This document shows, piece by piece, positions 32,561 through 34,462 of a stretch of DNA of 34,462 nt. The first letter of the stretch is position 1. Every line of letters begins with the position of its first letter. The DNA lies in the NCBI GenBank assembly GCA_015231375.1, contig JADGBT010000038.1, positions 1 to 34,462 of the forward strand. The letters run 5' to 3'. Source of the stretch: Magnetococcales bacterium (GTDB lineage: Bacteria > Pseudomonadota > Magnetococcia > Magnetococcales > Magnetaquicoccaceae). The notes under the pieces are model-generated. The model did not search any database and was not told the DNA's origin. It saw nothing but the letters and a program-made list of their open reading frames with translations. A program made the position numbers and the translations under genes.

Positions 32561-32986
32561 TTACTCTTCCGGAGTCGTCCGGGTGGTGCGCACCCGTTTG
32601 CGGTTGCGCAGACGACGGAGCCGATTGCGCATTTGATAGAGGGTTTGAATCGTCAATTCCAGCTCTTTTTCCATGGCGCCCAACTGGGCGATCACGCCGC
32701 TGCCGGTCATCTCGCTGGGCATGAGCGACTCTTCCACCGGCTTTCCGTCCTGGTGGATCATCTCCCCCTCTCCGGTGGCCAGCCATACCGGATTGACCTG
32801 ACAGGCCATGGCAATGTCCACGGTCTTGCGGGAACTCTTGAAGTGACCGGATTCCAGTTTGTGGATCGCGGCTTGGCTGACCCCGACCTTGATGGCCAGT
32901 GCCTGCTGGGTCAGGTTGGCATGCAGACGGGCTGCCCGAAAGCGATAGGCGAAGTCGTATTTGCTGGGACTGTTGGCGATGCTCAT
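32561..32986 (-). CDS. XRE-family transcriptional regulator (141 aa)
   Basis: N-terminal Xre/CI-type helix-turn-helix: FAYRFRAARLHANLTQQALAIKVGVSQAAIHKLESGH (about 12-48), then NPVWLATGEGEM, a phrase typical of phage-like CI/C2 repressors. The C-terminus is a basic coiled region (LELTIQTLYQMRNRLRRL plus RNRKRVR). ATG at 32986 (MSIANSPSKYDF) gives the usual distance to the HTH; in-frame ATGs upstream to 33046 exist and would place the start inside the operator region. It is divergent from another XRE gene, with palindromes in between. Function unknown beyond DNA binding. Confidence 0.82.
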   Translation of the reverse strand: MSIANSPSKYDFAYRFRAARLHANLTQQALAIKVGVSQAAIHKLESGHFKSSRKTVDIAMACQVNPVWLATGEGEMIHQDGKPVEESLMPSEMTGSGVIAQLGAMEKELELTIQTLYQMRNRLRRLRNRKRVRTTRTTPEE

Positions 32987-33041
32987 GATGCGAATGGCCT
33001 GGGGAATCGGGGTTGAAAGAAATTCTGACTGTGATAACATG

Positions 33042-33090
33042 AACAACTTGCTGAATCAACAAAAATGGTGTATCTTGATACGAAGTTGTT
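33042..33090. promoter_or_regulatory. Palindromic operator candidate between divergent XRE regulators
   Basis: GTATC-TT-GATAC (33070-33081) is a perfect 12-nt palindrome, and AACAACTT (33042-33049) mirrors AAGTTGTT (33083-33090). Such nested dyads suit HTH dimers. Either or both neighbouring regulators could bind here. Confidence 0.5.
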
Positions 33091-33132
33091 AATTGAGGAC
33101 GTTAGCCACAATACTTTCGAAAAAATAAAGCA

Positions 33133-34179
33133 ATGATGCAAAAATCCACAAACAATGTCAGTCTGCGCCTGAGATCGATTCGCAAGGAATTGGACCTGAC
33201 CCAACAAGGTTTGTCGGATCGGATCGGTGTCAGTCGCGCCTACATCGCCGATGTGGAAGCCGGTCGGAAAGACCCCTCCAGAAATTTTATCGTGAAGCTT
33301 ACCGACCGGATGCGCATCTCCGGGGATTGGCTGTTGTCTGGTGTCGGAGAGATGTTCATGGATGGGGCGCGGGGCACGATTCGCGATCGTCTGGTGCGTC
33401 TGCTGGCCGCCACGGAGCGGGATGTGGACGGCTGGTTGTCTGGTCTGGGGATTGATTCCAAAACCAGTCATCTTTTCGATGAGTCCCGGGGGGCCTGGAA
33501 CGAGGCTCTGTTGACCCGGGTTCGTCGCCAGGAAGGGGTGCGGGAGGAGTGGCTGCTGGCGGGGGAGGGGACTCCCTTTCCGGGTGGACGCCACCGCAGC
33601 GATGCCGATGCCGTGGCTCGGCTGGAGTTGGTGCTTTCCGGCGTGGGGGGATGGCATCTGTATCTGGTGACGGATCGGGAGTTGTTTTGCGTGGTGTTGA
33701 TCGCCCCGTCCTGGTCGGATCCCGGGGATGAGAGCTCTTACGAATATACGGTCATGGAGGTGATCGGCGGGGCTGTGGGTCGGCGGACGCTGGCGGCGGT
33801 GCGCAATCAACTGGGATGTTATGCGGTTTATGTGGTGGTGGTCTCCACGGAGGTTTTGCGCCGACTGGTGAACGGTTGGATGGGGGTTCGCGAATTCGTG
33901 GGACGGGAACGGACGAACGGTCTGCTGGATGGAGCGGTCCGGATCGAGCAAGGTTCCCAGATGGACGAATTCATCCCTGAACCCCTGGCCCGCATCGACG
34001 CCGCCGAACTGGAAAAAATCTGCGGCCAGGCCGCCGAGGATCCCCGTTCCGCCCGCATGCTCTATTGGCTCTCCGGCTGGCTTCCCCGCGCCACTTCGGA
34101 GGAACGGATTTATCTGGAAGGACTGCTGAAACGCAATTTTCCCGAGTTTGCGGATACGTCGTGGGAGGGGGATGGGTGA
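33133..34179 (+). CDS. XRE-family (CI-like) regulator with unrecognised C-terminal domain (348 aa)
   Basis: HTH at residues about 9-60: LRLRSIRKELDLTQQGLSDRIGVSRAYIADVEAG, then ISGDWLLSGVGEMF. A second GE-type phrase (REEWLLAGEGTPF, about 137-149) suggests an internal duplication of the linker after a degenerate HTH (about 88-135). The remainder (about 150-348) contains a beta-rich stretch (YLVTDRELFCVVLIAP) but no visible Ser-Lys S24 peptidase pair, so LexA-like self-cleavage is unlikely. ATG at 33133 is followed by a second ATG; only a weak AAAG lies upstream. It could be a regulator of an adjoining element beyond the right edge. Confidence 0.75.
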   Translation: MMQKSTNNVSLRLRSIRKELDLTQQGLSDRIGVSRAYIADVEAGRKDPSRNFIVKLTDRMRISGDWLLSGVGEMFMDGARGTIRDRLVRLLAATERDVDGWLSGLGIDSKTSHLFDESRGAWNEALLTRVRRQEGVREEWLLAGEGTPFPGGRHRSDADAVARLELVLSGVGGWHLYLVTDRELFCVVLIAPSWSDPGDESSYEYTVMEVIGGAVGRRTLAAVRNQLGCYAVYVVVVSTEVLRRLVNGWMGVREFVGRERTNGLLDGAVRIEQGSQMDEFIPEPLARIDAAELEKICGQAAEDPRSARMLYWLSGWLPRATSEERIYLEGLLKRNFPEFADTSWEGDG

Positions 34180-34413
34180 GGGGGTGAAACGGTACTCATC
34201 TTGGGGTTCAAGGTGTGCAGAAATCTGGCGCGCACCTTATATGTCATAGTATACATATCATGATATTATTCATTCTAAAAATATATTTAGACATATTGAA
34301 AGGCTCATAAAAAGCTAACTATTCACCACCCTCTGGCTTGCGAAAATTCCTTGACATTGGGGTGCGAAATTTCTTGATACTCCTTGCGTCAATCCGATTC
34401 AAGGAGATTCCCG
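34180..34413. other. AT-rich intergenic with direct repeats, upstream of a partial gene
   Basis: 34261-34320 is 22% GC by my count (13 of 60), far below the surroundings. TGCGAAAATTCCTTGACA (from 34339) and TGCGAAATTTCTTGATAC (from 34363) are near direct repeats 24 nt apart. They could be tandem regulatory half-sites or an iteron-like pair. TTGACA at about 34351 with a TTGATA 17 nt further is a poor promoter candidate. Confidence 0.4.
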
Positions 34414-34462
34414 TTGAGAATCAACTCAGACGACATCCGCTCTCAAGTTGAGCAGGTTCGAC
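34414..34462 (+). CDS. Start of a gene cut by the window edge
   Basis: AAGGAGA (34401-34407) sits 6 nt before a TTG start. The visible residues read (M)RINSDDIRSQVEQVR. Too short to recognise; a helical N-terminus is all that can be said. The strong ribosome site supports a real start. Confidence 0.45.
   Translation, partial: MRINSDDIRSQVEQVR

Overview
The window looks like one contig of a GC-rich proteobacterium. The supporting evidence is an RpoH-type heat-shock sigma factor, TypA, a lysylated-EF-P module, a CheD deamidase, a DUF3683-type FAD/iron-sulfur dehydrogenase, two large Sel1-repeat proteins and tRNA genes with an encoded CCA end. The mixture would suit Magnetococcales or a neighbouring alpha/beta-like lineage, but nothing in the window fixes the taxonomy.

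Left end (1-6.4 kb): an accessory region. It opens with the 3' end of an IS481/IS3-like transposase. Next come a small recombinase-associated helix-turn-helix protein, a small basic protein, and a very large SNF2 ATPase (about 1640 residues). The SNF2 protein carries a Ros/MucR-type zinc finger and then an almost gap-free copy of the RNA polymerase alpha C-terminal domain at its N-terminus. This is the most unusual object in the window. The region ends at the 3' end of a tRNA-Ser(CGA) gene, a typical integration position.

Middle (6.4-18.4 kb): an orphan heme-copper oxidase subunit I-like protein on the minus strand (one CuB histidine replaced by Trp), a small coiled-coil protein, typA, a seven-repeat Sel1 protein and a small 89-aa protein. 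A three-gene minus-strand operon for a UDP-N-acetyl-L-6-deoxyhexosamine follows. Its RmlD-like reductase points to UDP-L-QuiNAc rather than UDP-L-FucNAc. Then come a 21-repeat Sel1 protein and tRNA-Arg(ACG) with a 62-bp palindrome at its 3' end.

Right half (18.5-34.5 kb): an FtsX-type permease without its ATPase; cheD tightly linked to a histidine-kinase-like protein whose phospho-acceptor His is Asn; a putative molybdenum-carrier (SLOG) protein converging on a YciI-like gene across a 105-bp tandem duplication; a small hypothetical; rpoH; the 1273-aa FAD/Fe-S dehydrogenase; a thioredoxin-like protein; and a complete efp-epmA / epmB module. The window ends with two divergent XRE regulators around a palindromic operator, a very AT-rich gap, and the first codons of another gene.

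All coordinates, motif positions and base counts were read by eye. Family assignments rest on recognised motifs, not on database searches.
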